Positions 49,704-62,850 of a stretch of 64,000 nt of DNA are shown here, piece after piece. The translations under genes and the position numbers were made by a program. This stretch comes from Vespa crabro (lineage: Eukaryota > Arthropoda > Insecta > Hymenoptera > Vespidae). Each line of letters starts with the position of its first letter. Positions within the stretch are counted from its first letter, which is position 1. The stretch covers positions 4,003,839-4,067,838 of the forward strand of contig NC_060960.1 in the NCBI RefSeq assembly GCF_910589235.1, written 5' to 3'. The notes under the pieces are model-generated. The model was not told the DNA's origin and made no database searches. It saw nothing but the letters and a program-made list of their open reading frames with translations.

Positions 49704-51066
49704 GTGAGTTTATATCAAAATACGAATCGTATCAGTTATCGAGTGGTTGCTATTGATTGGTCCTTTCACCGAAAAATGTTTCATTCTTTTCTTATCATTC
49801 AAGTCGAGGATTGACAGGTATCGTTTGAAAACAAAAATTCTATTGGTAAACAGTGATGGCATTGTGAAATTGTTCTCATGGATAAAAAAAAAAAAAAAAA
49901 AAACAAAAAAAGAAAGAGAGAGAGAGAAAGCATGCTATCTAATTGACAATAAGAGTTCTAAAACTTTCTCGATATCATTTGGGGACGTTCGTTATCAGTG
50001 TGTTTCATCTCTTGAAATCTCATTGAATGATTCAAGGATTACGTATGCTGCGAGCGATGAATTGTGAGATAAGTTCGAATGGAGAGAAACAATAGAGAAA
50101 AGAGCGCGGAATATTCGTGTACTTACTTTCTCTTCCTTTGATGCCTGTAGCTCGTACAGGTATACTTCATACTGTGTATGCTCACTTGTCGGATTGAGCG
50201 AGTGCACGAGCTCGAAACTGTGCTCGTTAGCTCTTCTGGAACGTTATCTCGAAGAGTAGGAGGAGGTACAGCGAAGTGGAAGTCCTTGCTTTCAGTCGAA
50301 AAGTACCTGCTAATGAATAGAGTTGCGGTAATCTTCTAATTATAATTGCTCGGCGGGCTACGGTCAAATTTCTCTTGACACAAAAAGGATTCACGACGTA
50401 TTTGTTAAAGTCGGACGAGCAGGCTTTATTATTCGCAATTGCTTTGTCTACTTTTATTTCAATTCGCAGAATATTTTTAAAAAATATATTTTTTTCTTTA
50501 TAAAGGATCTTTTATTTCTTTGATATATATATATATATATCTTTTTTTATACCTTCAAGAAATATATGCGTAATATATTATTGATTAATTTAGTAATGAA
50601 TGCATTTTAAATGCGCAATAGACACTTATCCCTATTTATGCAAAACTTCGTTTAATTTTTTCTGATATCGTCAGTATAGATAATTTAAACGGTTTCTGAG
50701 TATAGGAGATATAAACCAACGTATACTAACCGTGAGAGAGTGCAAGGCCAGGGCCGTATATTCTGGGAACTCTCTATTCATATGAGCTTCCATCGATACT
50801 AGCCAAGATCTTGTTAAAGACAGTGAAGTTAATTTATTTCTACACATACATAGACGAGTGATCCAATTATTCGTAGAAAGTAACGCGGAATGAGAACGAT
50901 CTATGAAACGAGTTCGTACTTTGTTATAACAAAGCCTGGCTAATAGTGAAAACTGGCTATGAAATGTGATTTAAATAAATTCATGTTGCTTTATGTTTAA
51001 AAGCATGTATATATTAAAAGATCAATACATTTTTTATTGAAACATTTAATACTGGTGTTCCAAATT

Positions 51067-51120
51067 TTAATATCCATGACGTCAAATGTTAAATTGCTTA
51101 ATATCCATGACGTCAAATGT
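51067..51120. promoter_or_regulatory. Two copies of a CRE-type TGACGTCA site
   Basis: A 23-base unit (TTAATATCCATGACGTCAA and following ATGT) occurs twice, with its TGACGTCA core at 51077-51084 and 51108-51115, 31 bp apart. TGACGTCA is the consensus palindrome for CREB/ATF bZIP factors. The nearest recognised downstream gene on the plus strand is RAB3IP, 4 kb away. Confidence 0.5.
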
Positions 51121-54100
51121 AAAATGTTGATCGAACAGATAACTTCCTAGCGTCAAGGATAAATCGAATAATTTTTATCCAAATAAAAACAGACGAAACG
51201 ACGTTCTTGTATTATATATATGCAAGTCAGGTTCAATTTATATGCATGGTAAAAGCAATATCTAAACATGGCACATACTAGTGAACTTTTATTGTTCCAC
51301 AGAGAAAAATAGGAGTTATAATGCGTTGAGTACGGCTACGATGATAATTTGCGCTACGATGAAAGCGTAGATAATGACATGATGTTTCGAACAACGTAGA
51401 TGAGAAAATTCTGTGAAAGATCATCTACGTATATCGAAGAACGAAGTTAACAAAGTTATACCAATTTGTGTATATAGAATTCGAGTTAAGAATATGACGA
51501 AGTTACCGGGAATAGAAATTCTCAGAAGAAAGCATCGAAGGTCGATAGAGGTGGGGACATACATATGCATATATATTCGTCGAGGAAGAGAAAGGAGAAA
51601 TAAGAAAGATATTTTTGGAGTGGCTCGTTCGAATTCTCGTTTTGTGTAGGCTGTAAGTTTATCTATTTGAAAAATATTTAAAGAGATATTTCACTTCTCG
51701 CATACTATAATGGTTCGATTATGAATACATTTTAGCAAGACTTTTAAGTACTATATTATGTTGATCAAAGCCCACAAGAATTCTTCATTTGTTTGCAAAT
51801 ATAGTCACGTTGTTGTTGCTATAATCTTTAGATTTAGAGAGTTTAATTGTAAATCGTTTTTCGAATTATTTTTTTCGAATCATTAAATCAAACGTCTCGT
51901 ACTTTCAAAACTGTATCGTGCCTAACAATGAAAGATTATTTCTGATAAGAATAGATTGATTATTTACCAGATATATTATTTACCAGAAAATCTAAATATC
52001 ACAAACGAAAAAAAGATCTAAATCCAGTATATAATTTTCTTGAAAAACTTTAAATTCATAGAAACCGATTTAAAGTCAGCGTTATGAAGTGGAGCAAGAG
52101 TCGAGGGTTCGGCATCAGCATATCACGCTGGCGAGAGTCGAGTAGTGCTCGAGACGGGATGCTCGAAAGCAAATTAGCGTTTGGCGGGATTCCTTTGTCA
52201 GAGAGAGCAGGAGAAACTGGGCTTTATCATCTGCTAGTGTATGGGCGTGAATGGAGCGTCAGTGGTATGCCACAGCGTCATTACAAATACGGTGTACCCG
52301 GCCGTACCATTCGCCGCTTTCCAGCGTGCGATCGCGATGTGAACCGTGACGCAATGTTCGCGTGAACGTCCCATTTGACGAAGCCAAGGATATACATATA
52401 CAGACTCTTACAATTCGAAACACCTCTGCACTTTTCCACGCTTCCCGCTCGTCTTCCTTTCCGCTCGTCGTGCAAGTGAATTTTCAACGTAGAAAGATTC
52501 TCTTGATTGAAAAATTCGTGGTAAACGTGAGATAATCAACCCGTACATACTACAATACCGACGGTCGTTTCCGTTTGAGTTATCACGATAACATCAGGAT
52601 AAATTGAAATGTTTTCTCTTTCTCTTTTTTTTTCTCAAGCAACGAGTATTTTAGGTGGACGAGTTTAGATATAGAAATCGTTCATTTTACGTGATCGCTT
52701 TAATATGTAAATATATATGTTAAAATCAATAGTTAATTTTTTAGTATCGTGTACCGTTAGAAATAATGAACTATAAGAAGGATAAAATGTACCGTTTCAA
52801 AAATATCTATCAACATAGTTTGATGTAACTGTTTCGATTAAAATAATTGAATTCCTATGGGGAATGATGCATTCGAATGCATCTTTGCGTTGGCTGCTTC
52901 ACCGAGCGTAAAGGAATTTCAAATGAATGAATCTCAGCAACTAAGAGCTCACCGTTTGTTCAAATGAAATTTTCTTCGTTTTAATTCAATCTTCGCGCTC
53001 ACTCAACGATAACTTAATCTTCGTCTTTCGTACATGACATTTTACTTGTGAACAAACAAACGAGTCTTCGTAGAAAATAATATCAAGTTAATTTTTTCAT
53101 TTCGTAACGATCGGTGAACTTTGTATTATAGTTCTTTTATTTGAAACGACACGTGGGCGGAAAAACATTGATTCTTTCTTAATGTTAATGGAAACATCGT
53201 ACTTTGATACTTGATTGTTTCGCTAGAAACAAAGAATTCAATAACCGGAAACGTTTTTAGATTATCATTAATTCTACAGAAGTGAAAATTCTTTCGTTAG
53301 TAATGTTATAAAGAGAAAGAAGAGACTGTATCGAGTTAATTGGAAGGATATATGATTAAAAATTAATGAGATTCTTACGATTGATTTATATAAATTTCTT
53401 TCTGAACTCTGAATGTGATTTAATCGTGAGAAAAAATAAAGATCAAAGCTCACATCAAGAAAGTGGCTGTTACTTGCTTTTCTGCTGAGATCCAATTAGC
53501 TTGATTAAAATCCATAAAGTGAAAACAGAAACGCGATAATCGATAATAGCACGATTGTCGCGACAGTTCTGGACATAGTAATGCCTACGTTATTGCAGTT
53601 ACGAACTAGAAACGAAATTTCTGTCGGTATCATCGATAAGCTATTTAAGAAGGTAAACCTTTCACCAACGAGACAGTGCCAACAACGAGCAAGGATCGAT
53701 TAGCACAACTCGTTAAATCAACGCCAAGAAATGGAAGAAATAGAACGTATTTATCAGATCCGCCTTGAGCATCAAGCGTAACAATCTAAATGCGTGGTAT
53801 TCATTGTTGCGAATTAAAACCAACGGTGGAAAACTCGATTAAGCTGTGTCCTTATTTTGAGCTTCCTCTTGTTATTTTATGACGTTCTTATGTTCATTTA
53901 TAAATAATATATGAAATTAATTTTTGTGATCAAATAGAACTAGTACTAATTTTACGAATGAAAATATTGTTTTTTTTTAATTCATAGAACGTAAAAACTT
54001 ACTGGCAATTATGGAACGATGAAGACGATGGAGAGAGAGAAAGAGAGAGACGAAAGAAAATTAACTACGCCTGGTTTCTTAATTGACTTAATTTGGAGTA

Positions 54101-55073
54101 GAGTGTGGGGAAAAGGAATGCGATGACCGGCCGATTCCCAAGTACCGTTTATGCAATGCGACTGAGCGACTGACATGACGCAAGCGACATCACTTGCTTT
54201 GGCTACATTGTCTGTTGGTAGATCGCGAAGAAGAGGCTCAAGAGATCTCGCCAAAGGGAACGAAAGATCGAGGTTTCCACTTCGAGTCTCTTAATTCAGC
54301 TCGACTCAATTCGCGCGAACGATCAAGAAATATCTCGGTCATGGTATTCGTTTACGCTGATTAGGGCAAAATGCGAAGGTTTTCATTGAAAACATTGGTT
54401 GAAGTAGTACATTCCTACATTCGAATATCTATTCAGCATATTTTATATTATATATTTTTTAATTTTAGCTCGTTACGAATTTTAAAAATTTATCGAAATT
54501 AAATATAGAATATTGTCATGATCATGCAAGATCATTTTCCATTAAATACGTAGATCTACATTTAAAATGGCAAATTATATTACATATTGACAGAGATGGT
54601 TCGAGAAAGTTTCAAAATATTTAGGTCGATGATAGTACGGTGCATCATTGTGCATAGCACGCTGGTATGCAATAGTCGAGCCGGATACGTCCAGTCTCTG
54701 TTGATTTCGTGGATCCGTGTCACGCGATGCGTTACGCCCTCAACGTCCTGTCACGAATGATGAATTATTTCTTCGACGTATCGAGTCATCGTCGTTAAAA
54801 ACATCAATTTGGGATATTACTTCTTCTCCAAGTAATAATCCATCCTTCGATAAGTAAATAGATTCTCTCTTATTTCAGAAGGAAATTCGATCATCGATGC
54901 GAATAATTAAATTGATATCAAATTCGTCAAGCACTTATCGTATTATGTTATCGTCGATAAAGCTTAATAATGATTGAAATAAGAAGCTCTAAGTTTATCA
55001 CAAAGATAAATAATGGTTGTGCTATTTTAGTGAAGTTGCAGATCGAAAAGAGATAAAGTAATATCCAGGCGCC

Positions 55074-57625
55074 ATGAAGGCGGTACAAGAGCAACAGCAG
55101 CCGGAATCGATGGAATCCAATGAGTCGGTGTCCGCCTCCTCGAACGAGTATGCCTATCGACCATTGACAACGAAACACCGAAGAGCCGGAAGTACTGGTA
55201 CTACTGGTGACGAGGAGTATACTACCGACGAAGATGAACTCTATCCAGATGAAGCCGATTGCACGATCGGTTCGACCTTACACGCACCTCATCCAATTCT
55301 CAAGTCCGATCTTGCAAGAGCTGCGACCGATCTCTTTGGATATGCGACCAAGCGGGAAGATGAGGAGGAGGAACCTACAAGTCTTTTTGATGAAGACGAC
55401 AAGTTTCTCAACAACAGGTAGGCGAATGTTAATAACATTTTCATGTTTTCTTTTATAATTATCACCTTGTATTTTATTTTAATTTTTATTTTCCAAACGA
55501 GAAAAATATAGATGTGTTATTCATTTATGATCGATCGTCTTAATTGGATTCGCATTTTTATTTAGTTCCAGTTTAGCGAAATCGAACTCGCTCTTCGCAT
55601 ACAACGACAAGATACATAGTGTTTTAACGAGGCATCGAAGTCCGACGATGATGAACGAGAAGAAGCCTAGCGAGGCTGTTTTAAACACGCATGCGTACAA
55701 GTCTGAAATTCAGGTACCTGCAACTCAGACTATGACTAATTTGGATATTAGGTTGGGTGAAGAGAAGATAGACGATGTTATGGAAGACACAGTAAATAAG
55801 CAGGAAGATATTTGTGTATCATTAGAAATATCTACGAAGGACTCGCAGGTAAATTTAATAAACTGAATGGTGAAAGTATTAAAATAATAAAATTTTACAT
55901 AGAAATGAAAACAATTGTTTTCATTTCTATGTAAAAAATTTACAAAAGGAAAATAATTAAGAAATACTTTTTGAAATTATTCTTTTTAAAATTAATAATG
56001 GAAATATTTTGTTAATGCAGGCTGACTCTCGAATGAAGAAAGAAACTTCTTTAACAAAGGATTCAAATGATCCTCCCTCTCCAACAACTGCACAATGGGG
56101 CAGAGCCGTAGCAGAAGTAAAAGAACACGCTGTGGCGAAGCTGCAGGAGGAGTTGAAGAGAGCTCACGAGGAATTGAAATTGAAGGATGAAGAGGTGGCA
56201 AGGCTCTCGAGGATTCGACAGGACGTTGAGGCCGAGCTGGAAGAACTCACCGCCAGTCTATTTCAAGTACGTCGTATCGAGAATCGAGATATGGAGATTA
56301 AAAGAGAAAAAGGGGGAGAGAGAGAGAGAAAAGGATATGAAATCGAGCTCGAAGGATAATTCATTTTTAGGAAGCGCACAATATGGTGCGTGAAGCGAAC
56401 GTGCGGCAAGCGACGGCAGAACGTCTTCTGGAGGAGAGTCGAATGAAAGCCGAGGTCCTAGCGGCTGAAGTGACGGCCTTAAAGACTTTGGTCTTGACTT
56501 CGACTCCAGCCAGGCCAAATCCACATTTGCATCCTCAGATTGACACGAGATGTCGTTTGAATTCGGGTGATGAGTGTCAGCAAGGTCTTTTTGCTAAGAA
56601 ACATCGAAGGTATAATTCTTTTATGATTATCATATCGATAGCGTAATAAATAAATTATGGAGAAGCGAATTATATTAAAATTTATTGAACTTTTTATACA
56701 AGGTCGCCTTCGCACTTCAATCTTAAATATGGCCGAGAGAACTCACCACCGGAATCTCCTGTGAAGGAACAGAGGCCATCCTTACCAAGTGATAGGGAAG
56801 CCTTGGCTAGGGATTGGAAGAAAGATCGTGAAAAAGATAGAGACAAAGAGTGTAAGGATCTAGGATTGGAGGTAGATCCTAGAGTTCATACAGAATTTCT
56901 CAGGTGGAAAGCAAATCCGTGTGTCGATAAGAGCGATCCATTTGTTGCCAGAGTGTTCAAAGAAGATATCGACCTATGTTTGGACTTTCCTAATAAAGAA
57001 CTCGGTTCGAGGGTCCGACAGGCTGTTCTCGATGGAATCATTTTTATCGAGGCTGTCAGTGATAAAACCAAACTTGCCTTTCCTAAGTAAATTTTTTTTA
57101 TTTCATCGATCTATAGTTTTCTGATTCTTTTGGAAATTATTTTATTTTATTTGTCATTGTTTTTTTAGAAAGTGTGCTCTTCTCGAAGCACCACGACAAT
57201 GTCACTATCGTATGAGACTGGGTGATCAGGAGAATCAATGGTACTGTATCTCTCAAATTTGTCGCAACCGAGTGAGTGTCATCTATTTTATGAAAAATAG
57301 TTAGATTTTATATATCGTAAAATATTATATAATCGACGATGTTTCTTTTAATGTTTAGATCATAGCAGTCTGTGATTTTCTCAATTATCTACGTTACGTA
57401 GAACGAGGTCTTGTTAAAAGTTCGGGTAAGTTACATGATAAATTTATGATCATATTTTATTGTATCCTGATAGTTTTATGAGAATTGTAATTATTCTTAG
57501 GCTCAGGTACGATAGGCTGTAATAAATTTTTTGTTTCTGTTAAAGTACACGATGTATATTGGGAGATTACAAGATTACGAAAGGAAATGGTGTTCGCTCG
57601 TCTGGGTTTAGTGCTTTCATCTTGA
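55074..57625 (+). CDS. RAB3IP: Rab GEF Rabin8 / RAB3IP homologue (Sec2 family), 596 aa
   Basis: Eight exons: 55074-55417, 55566-55848, 56021-56266, 56371-56609, 56703-57086, 57169-57271, 57359-57425, 57501-57625 (1791 nt, in frame). An in-frame TAA lies five codons before ATG 55074, which supports the start. The N-terminal 210 residues are acidic and Ser-rich. The Sec2p-type coiled coil spans about 235-345 (AVAKLQEELKRAHEELKLKD, then EEVARLSRI, EELTASLFQEAHNMVREAN), and this SLFQEA-N-MV block is the family signature that binds and opens Rab8. The C-terminal part contains HTEFLRWKANPC, VRQAVLDG, CHYRMRLGD, WYCISQICRNRI, CDFLNYLRY and DVYWEITRLRKEM..ARLG, as in Rabin8/GRAB. It activates Rab8/Rab3-class GTPases in exocytosis and ciliogenesis. 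A 44-bp perfect palindrome sits in intron 2. Confidence 0.95.
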
Positions 57626-59245
57626 AGCTTTTTTCTGGTGGATTTCATCTAGTCTGGAATAACGGCCGTAATACGGACCTAGAATCTTATTATGTTTTTT
57701 TGATCGACGAAGAAGAAACGACTGGAGAGAGTTATCAAAGGATTAATATAGGATAATAGCGTCGATCGGAAAGATGATCGATAATTGTCTCCATTTGACA
57801 CGGGAAGATACGATTTACGTTTTAGACGAAACGTATCCCGCATATTGTATATCCTTCTGTTTCTCTCTCTTTCTATCGCTATTTAGTATATTAGATTGCA
57901 CTTTTTGCCAATTGGGAAAGATATAACAAGGCGACAATGCAACTGATCACGGGGCTGTGAATGATCTTAAAAAAAAAAGAGGCAAAAGTTAGATGTTATT
58001 GATAGTTTCCCTACATGACAAATGTATATAAGAAGGATTTTTTGAATCTATATTTCTTTGAATCTATATTACTTTTTACAATTAGAAATGGGTACATTGA
58101 AAATGTTACGGACATTTGTGCAATTGAAACACTTGCAAAAGGGATAGGAAGCATAGCGATGTCCCTAAAAATGTTGATATTCGTTGTTATATATTGTGAG
58201 TATACATTATTGATATTATTATCTGTAGATAAAGAAAAAGATGTTTATGTGGACCACAGGAAAATCTAGATAGGTTAAATGCATGTAGATCTTTTATGTA
58301 TTTCCTGTATACGTCCTAGACGTATTATTATTACGCAGCGAAGTTATGTTATAATTCATTTAAGGAAAGCTATAGAATTGTTTGCTCTTCTAAACGATAT
58401 TAATCGTAAATGAAGGTGCAGCTAATTTATTTCAGTACCTTATCTTTCCAATGTAATTTAGAAGGTCATTTACAATTTGTAGTTTTATCCACTTTTTCTA
58501 CGCGCTTTTATCGCGCTGAACGTTTGAATTCGTTCGATAAATATTGATATTTTGCTATTTCGATATTAACAATTAAGGAATCTTCGATTTACATGCTGCA
58601 AACGAAGTATCGCGTTGATACGATATAATTACTTCGTCGACTGAAAGACGATATCGTCTTCCAATGATTTAATTCATTTTTCAGCTGTTATGAACTTATC
58701 AAATTGCAAGACAATGCGAACATTAAATAAAATTTGCAGAATGAAAGTTAAGTTGTAGGAGTAAAGATCTAAATTTATCTTCATCGCGTTGAATCTAAAT
58801 ATTCGTAGAAACAAGTATCGTTTGTTGTAATGGAGGAAAAGAGAAAGTTCGTCGTATTTTTATGAAACGGCGAAGGTTTTCTGTAAATACAAGAACTTGC
58901 TACTTGTCTGTCGAATGTAAATAGACTGTCAAAATTATCTGAAAGAATTCTTGTATTTAAAGAAGTAATAAAGGTAATTTCCACTGTTCGATTTTTCTTT
59001 AACTAACTCCTTTTTCGATTGCGTGTATATCGTTTACAGAAATGAGAAAATGTAACGAATTCATAAGTCGACGTAAATAATGATTTCCAGCGAAGATTTA
59101 ACGAACTATAAATATCTATGCTCTCTTATGAATCAGTCTTTTTATTTAAAATCATTTTTTTCGTTTGCCATTCAAGTTGTCTTACATAGCATATTACACT
59201 TATATTTTCTTATAGTCATTTTTTTTCATTGGTCTTTTATGATCA
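57626..59245. other. Convergent spacer between RAB3IP and the P450
   Basis: Probable long RAB3IP 3' UTR followed by AT-rich non-coding DNA. Frames at 58015-58269 and 58781-58984 show no domain, no splice support and poor codon use, and I do not call them. Confidence 0.5.
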
Positions 59246-61497
59246 TTATATTCGTTTCTTAATGAGAAGATTTATTGGTGGTGGTGAGATAGTAAAACCA
59301 TCGATACCTGATAAATCTGGTTCTGGATATTCTGGTGCTATGGAGAAATGGAATCTTTGCAGCATGCAAGCATTTATCAAAAAGAGAAAATTTTTCGCTA
59401 GAACCTCGCCTGGACATCTTCTGTGACCTGCAAAAAAGAAATAGAATATAGCGTGAAAATATAATAAGGGATAAATTTAAAATAACATTCATATTACAAA
59501 ATACCTAATCCAAATGACATAAGCCAAGGATTTTCGCAATATTCTCCCTTCTCGTTGATAAATCTTTCAGGACGAAACGTTTTGGGATCACCCCAGTGAT
59601 TCTCATCCATGTGAACGCTCATTAAATTTGCTAACAAAATGGAATTTTTTTTTATATCATATCCTAACAAAGTTGTATCGTTCATAGCTCGATGAGGCAC
59701 CGAAGTCGGTCCTACATTCCCCATTCTTCCTACTTCCGCCAGAGTTGCTTGTAGGTATGGAAGTCTGAGAGATATTAATGAAAACAATAACTCATAATTA
59801 TGGATGTATCGCCTAGATTTCTATTATGTTCTAGATCACTTAGTTCTCTCGATTATTATTCATCGAATACATTGATGTAACAATTATATACCATTCTATT
59901 TCTCCTTCTTCGAATAAGATTGTTCTAACTTTTATTTGTACTAATGTATGAGGATTATAAAATACCGATATAAATAATAAAGAATAATAAAATACCGATT
60001 TCTATATGCGAGACGAGGTGAAATATCTTTGCCAAAAACTTCATCCAATTCGTCATGTATCTTCTTTTGTACATATTGATTTACGGAAAGAAATGCGATC
60101 ACGAAACCAGTGGTACTGGTGGTTGTCTCGATTGAGGCAACAAAAAGATCTCTAATGAGTGCGATTAAATTTTCATCTACAAACAATTAATATCGATTTT
60201 ACAATACAGGATAATTGTATATGATAATCAGATTAGAAATGTTAAGGAATTAATAGGACATACATTTAGGTTAATATCATGTTTCAATAACAAAAAAAAC
60301 AGTTTTACCGTTGAAGTTCGACGATGAAGATAAATTGGAGGAGCATTGTATTTGCATCTCTTTTAGATAAATGTCGATTAAATTCGTTGGTTCATTCTGC
60401 ATCTCAGTCTCTTGGTGTTCCGTTATTATTTTCTATGATAAAAAAATTTTTTGTACATGCATCTATTCTAGAATTTATTTATAAAATTATAGATATTACA
60501 GGATCTTTTATTGTATTACTTTGAAATATAGCCATAGTCGATTTTGGCGTTCTTGCAACTGTGTATATCCTGTTAAACGTGGAAAAATATATCTGAGAAA
60601 AGGCAGTTGACTTATTATACTACCAGTTATTCTGGAGCTTCTTGAATTTTCGTTTAATATCGCGATAGCCTCCATCAATTTCGGATCCTCATGATCCAAT
60701 TGAAATCTAAAAAATGTACAATGAGGAATGTCTAATAAAATGTAAGTATTTGTTTAAAATTAAATTCTTACTTCGATCCTGTGACAAGAAACCAAAAACT
60801 GGCTATAACTGTTACCGAAACGAGATCGTATATATTTGTTATTGGTCCTTTTTCTGCTAATTCTTCGATTATTTTTAACAAGGTAACAATATCCTCCAGT
60901 ATCATATCTTCCATGTTTGCTTTATCGAAACCAAGACGTTTCAATGTTTTTATTGTAAATCTATATTAATTACAGAAATTTATAGGTTAATGAAATATTG
61001 TTTTAAAATAAGTATTACCTTCTATGTTCTGACCAAATTTTTCCATCGGTAAAAATTAATCCTCTGCGTTCACCTCCGGTTCTCAATCGAATTTCTAAGC
61101 TATCTGGTCTGCCATCAAATTCCGCTCGACTGAGCATCTCGATGATAGCCTCACGTCCAGAAATAATTATAAATGTATAACCGAATCCAAGTCGTAAATG
61201 CACCACTGGTCCATAAATTTTTGCCAAATAACACCAGGTATGAGCTTGGAATTTAGTTTTTTTCACTAAACGCTTAATGTCCAATATATTTCCGATTATT
61301 GGTAATCCTCGTGGACCTGAGAGGTTTAATTATTTTAATTACCTTTATTTTATAACCCATTTCTTCGATAACACATTTATTTTATATATACATATATATT
61401 TTGTAGAATTACCTGGGGGAAAATTTCTTGATTTCTTTTGATCAATCATTATTTTGAAGAACAATGTGATTAATAAACAAATAACCAAGAACCACAT
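59246..61497 (-). CDS. Cytochrome P450, CYP2 clan (CYP305/303/15-like), 501 aa
   Basis: Eight minus-strand exons: 61413-61497, 61019-61316, 60772-60960, 60520-60706, 60309-60432, 59996-60176, 59505-59764, 59246-59427 (1506 nt, in frame). Features: N-terminal membrane anchor MWFLVICLLITLFFKIMI; proline hinge PPGPRGLPIIGN; the block AEFDGRPDSLEIRLRTGGER followed by RGLIFTDGKIWSEHRRF (helix C); I helix VASIETT (308-313); K-helix ExxR (E365-R368); PERF-type segment TFRPERF; heme loop FGLGHRRCPG with Cys446; C-terminal PPPINLLIKKR. Microsomal monooxygenase. The exon pattern and the GRPDS block fit the insect CYP2 clan, which includes juvenile hormone and ecdysteroid enzymes and CYP303-305; I cannot fix the subfamily. 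In the I helix the usual AGxET has Ser in place of Gly. Confidence 0.93.
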
Positions 61498-62850
61498 TTT
61501 CAATGATTTTACACTTTAAACTTCACAATTTTTTTCTTGTGTCGAGTAATTAACATAAAAATTATTCACAAAGAAAATATATATTTCACGTTCATGACAT
61601 TTCTCGTAGCGACACGTTTTAAACTAAAGGCTGGCAAAGAAAGATGTGGATGAAAAATGTATCCTTTCACCAGTAGATTGGGTAAGAGTCTGTCCGGCTC
61701 AAGGTTTCATATTGCGTATCATAACTTTCTTCCGTGCACTTTCCACTTACGTATAAACCGTTGCGGATATTTTGCTAACGTTTATTCAGTTATACAAAAT
61801 AACGCATATCATAACTTTCGTTTATTCAGTTACAGTTATTTAGTTAAACCATTGCGGACATTCTGCTAACGTTTATTCACTTACACAAAATAACGCGTTC
61901 TTATCAATTAGATTTATAATATTTACTTGAAGGAAAACACATAATTCTTATTGAGTAAAAGAAAATTAAACGACGGTATGAAGATTAAAAATATAATTTA
62001 ATTCATAACTGTTAGTTTTGATATTAAAATATCGTTAAATTAATATTTTCCAAATTATCAGATTGCAAAGAAATTACAATGAATATTTCTTTTTCTATTT
62101 ACATGAAAATCTAATTTAAAAATCATATTAAACCGAAAACGATATTAGAATCTGATGGCATAAAACTGTAAAATGCAATATAATATATTCAATATAATAT
62201 TCATTGTTAACTAGAAGAATTACAGAATCGATTATTGATTCGAAAAATCCAAAAAGAAGACTAAAAATTAAAGTCAATTCCATAATTTTATATATTCGCT
62301 GAAAGCCACGGAGTCCAATATAATAGAGAAATCTAAGGAAAACATCGAATTTGGAAAGATCATGTCTCTTTCGTTTCAATGATCTTGAAAACATCTATAT
62401 GCTTACTTAACAATTTCATATTGGTTGATCCCATTCTTAATACGTTACCAATATTACTTATTTTGGTTGATGTTTCAGTTGATGTAAGCGAAGAATTGGT
62501 GAAATTAAAATGGATGACGATATTTGTATATTCGCTATGTTGAACTTATTTTATATAAAATTTGATCAAAATTTCGTTCTAATTCATATCAAATTTATTT
62601 TTATTTAATCTGTATGTTCTAATATTATAAGCATTAATAGTTAGAAGTTATATGATAATAATATAATAAAAGTAAATATCTAATGGCAAGATATTGACGG
62701 GTGATAATTTATTATAATTAAACTTTTTAAATTCAATTATATTTTTAGAATCAACGCACATATATTGTGTATTATATATTATATATTATATAATATAAAA
62801 TTTATTTTCTTTTTTTTTCTATTATTATGATTTTCTAAAATAAAATTTAT
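61498..62850. other. Upstream region of the P450 and spacer
   Basis: It contains a tandem duplication at 61,711-61,896 (next entry). An 88-codon minus-strand frame (62128-62394, hydrophobic, starting MFSRSLKRKRHDLSKF) has no recognisable domain; it could be an exon of a membrane protein but I do not support it as a gene. The remainder is AT-rich non-coding DNA. Confidence 0.4.
61711..61896. repeat. Diverged tandem duplication, unit about 91 bp
   Basis: The segment containing TTGCGGAYATTYTGCTAACG, then TTTATTCA and ACAAAATAACGC, occurs at 61755-61805 and again at 61846-61896. An ATATCATAACTTTC-type block occurs at 61711-61729 and 61801-61819. The offset is about 90-91 bp in both cases. It lies 200-400 bp upstream of the P450 start. 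Confidence 0.8.

Noticed and set aside
62128..62394. 88-codon hydrophobic minus-strand frame as a chemoreceptor exon
   Set aside because: It has hydrophobic runs but none of the conserved receptor C-terminal motifs, and no joined exons could be built.
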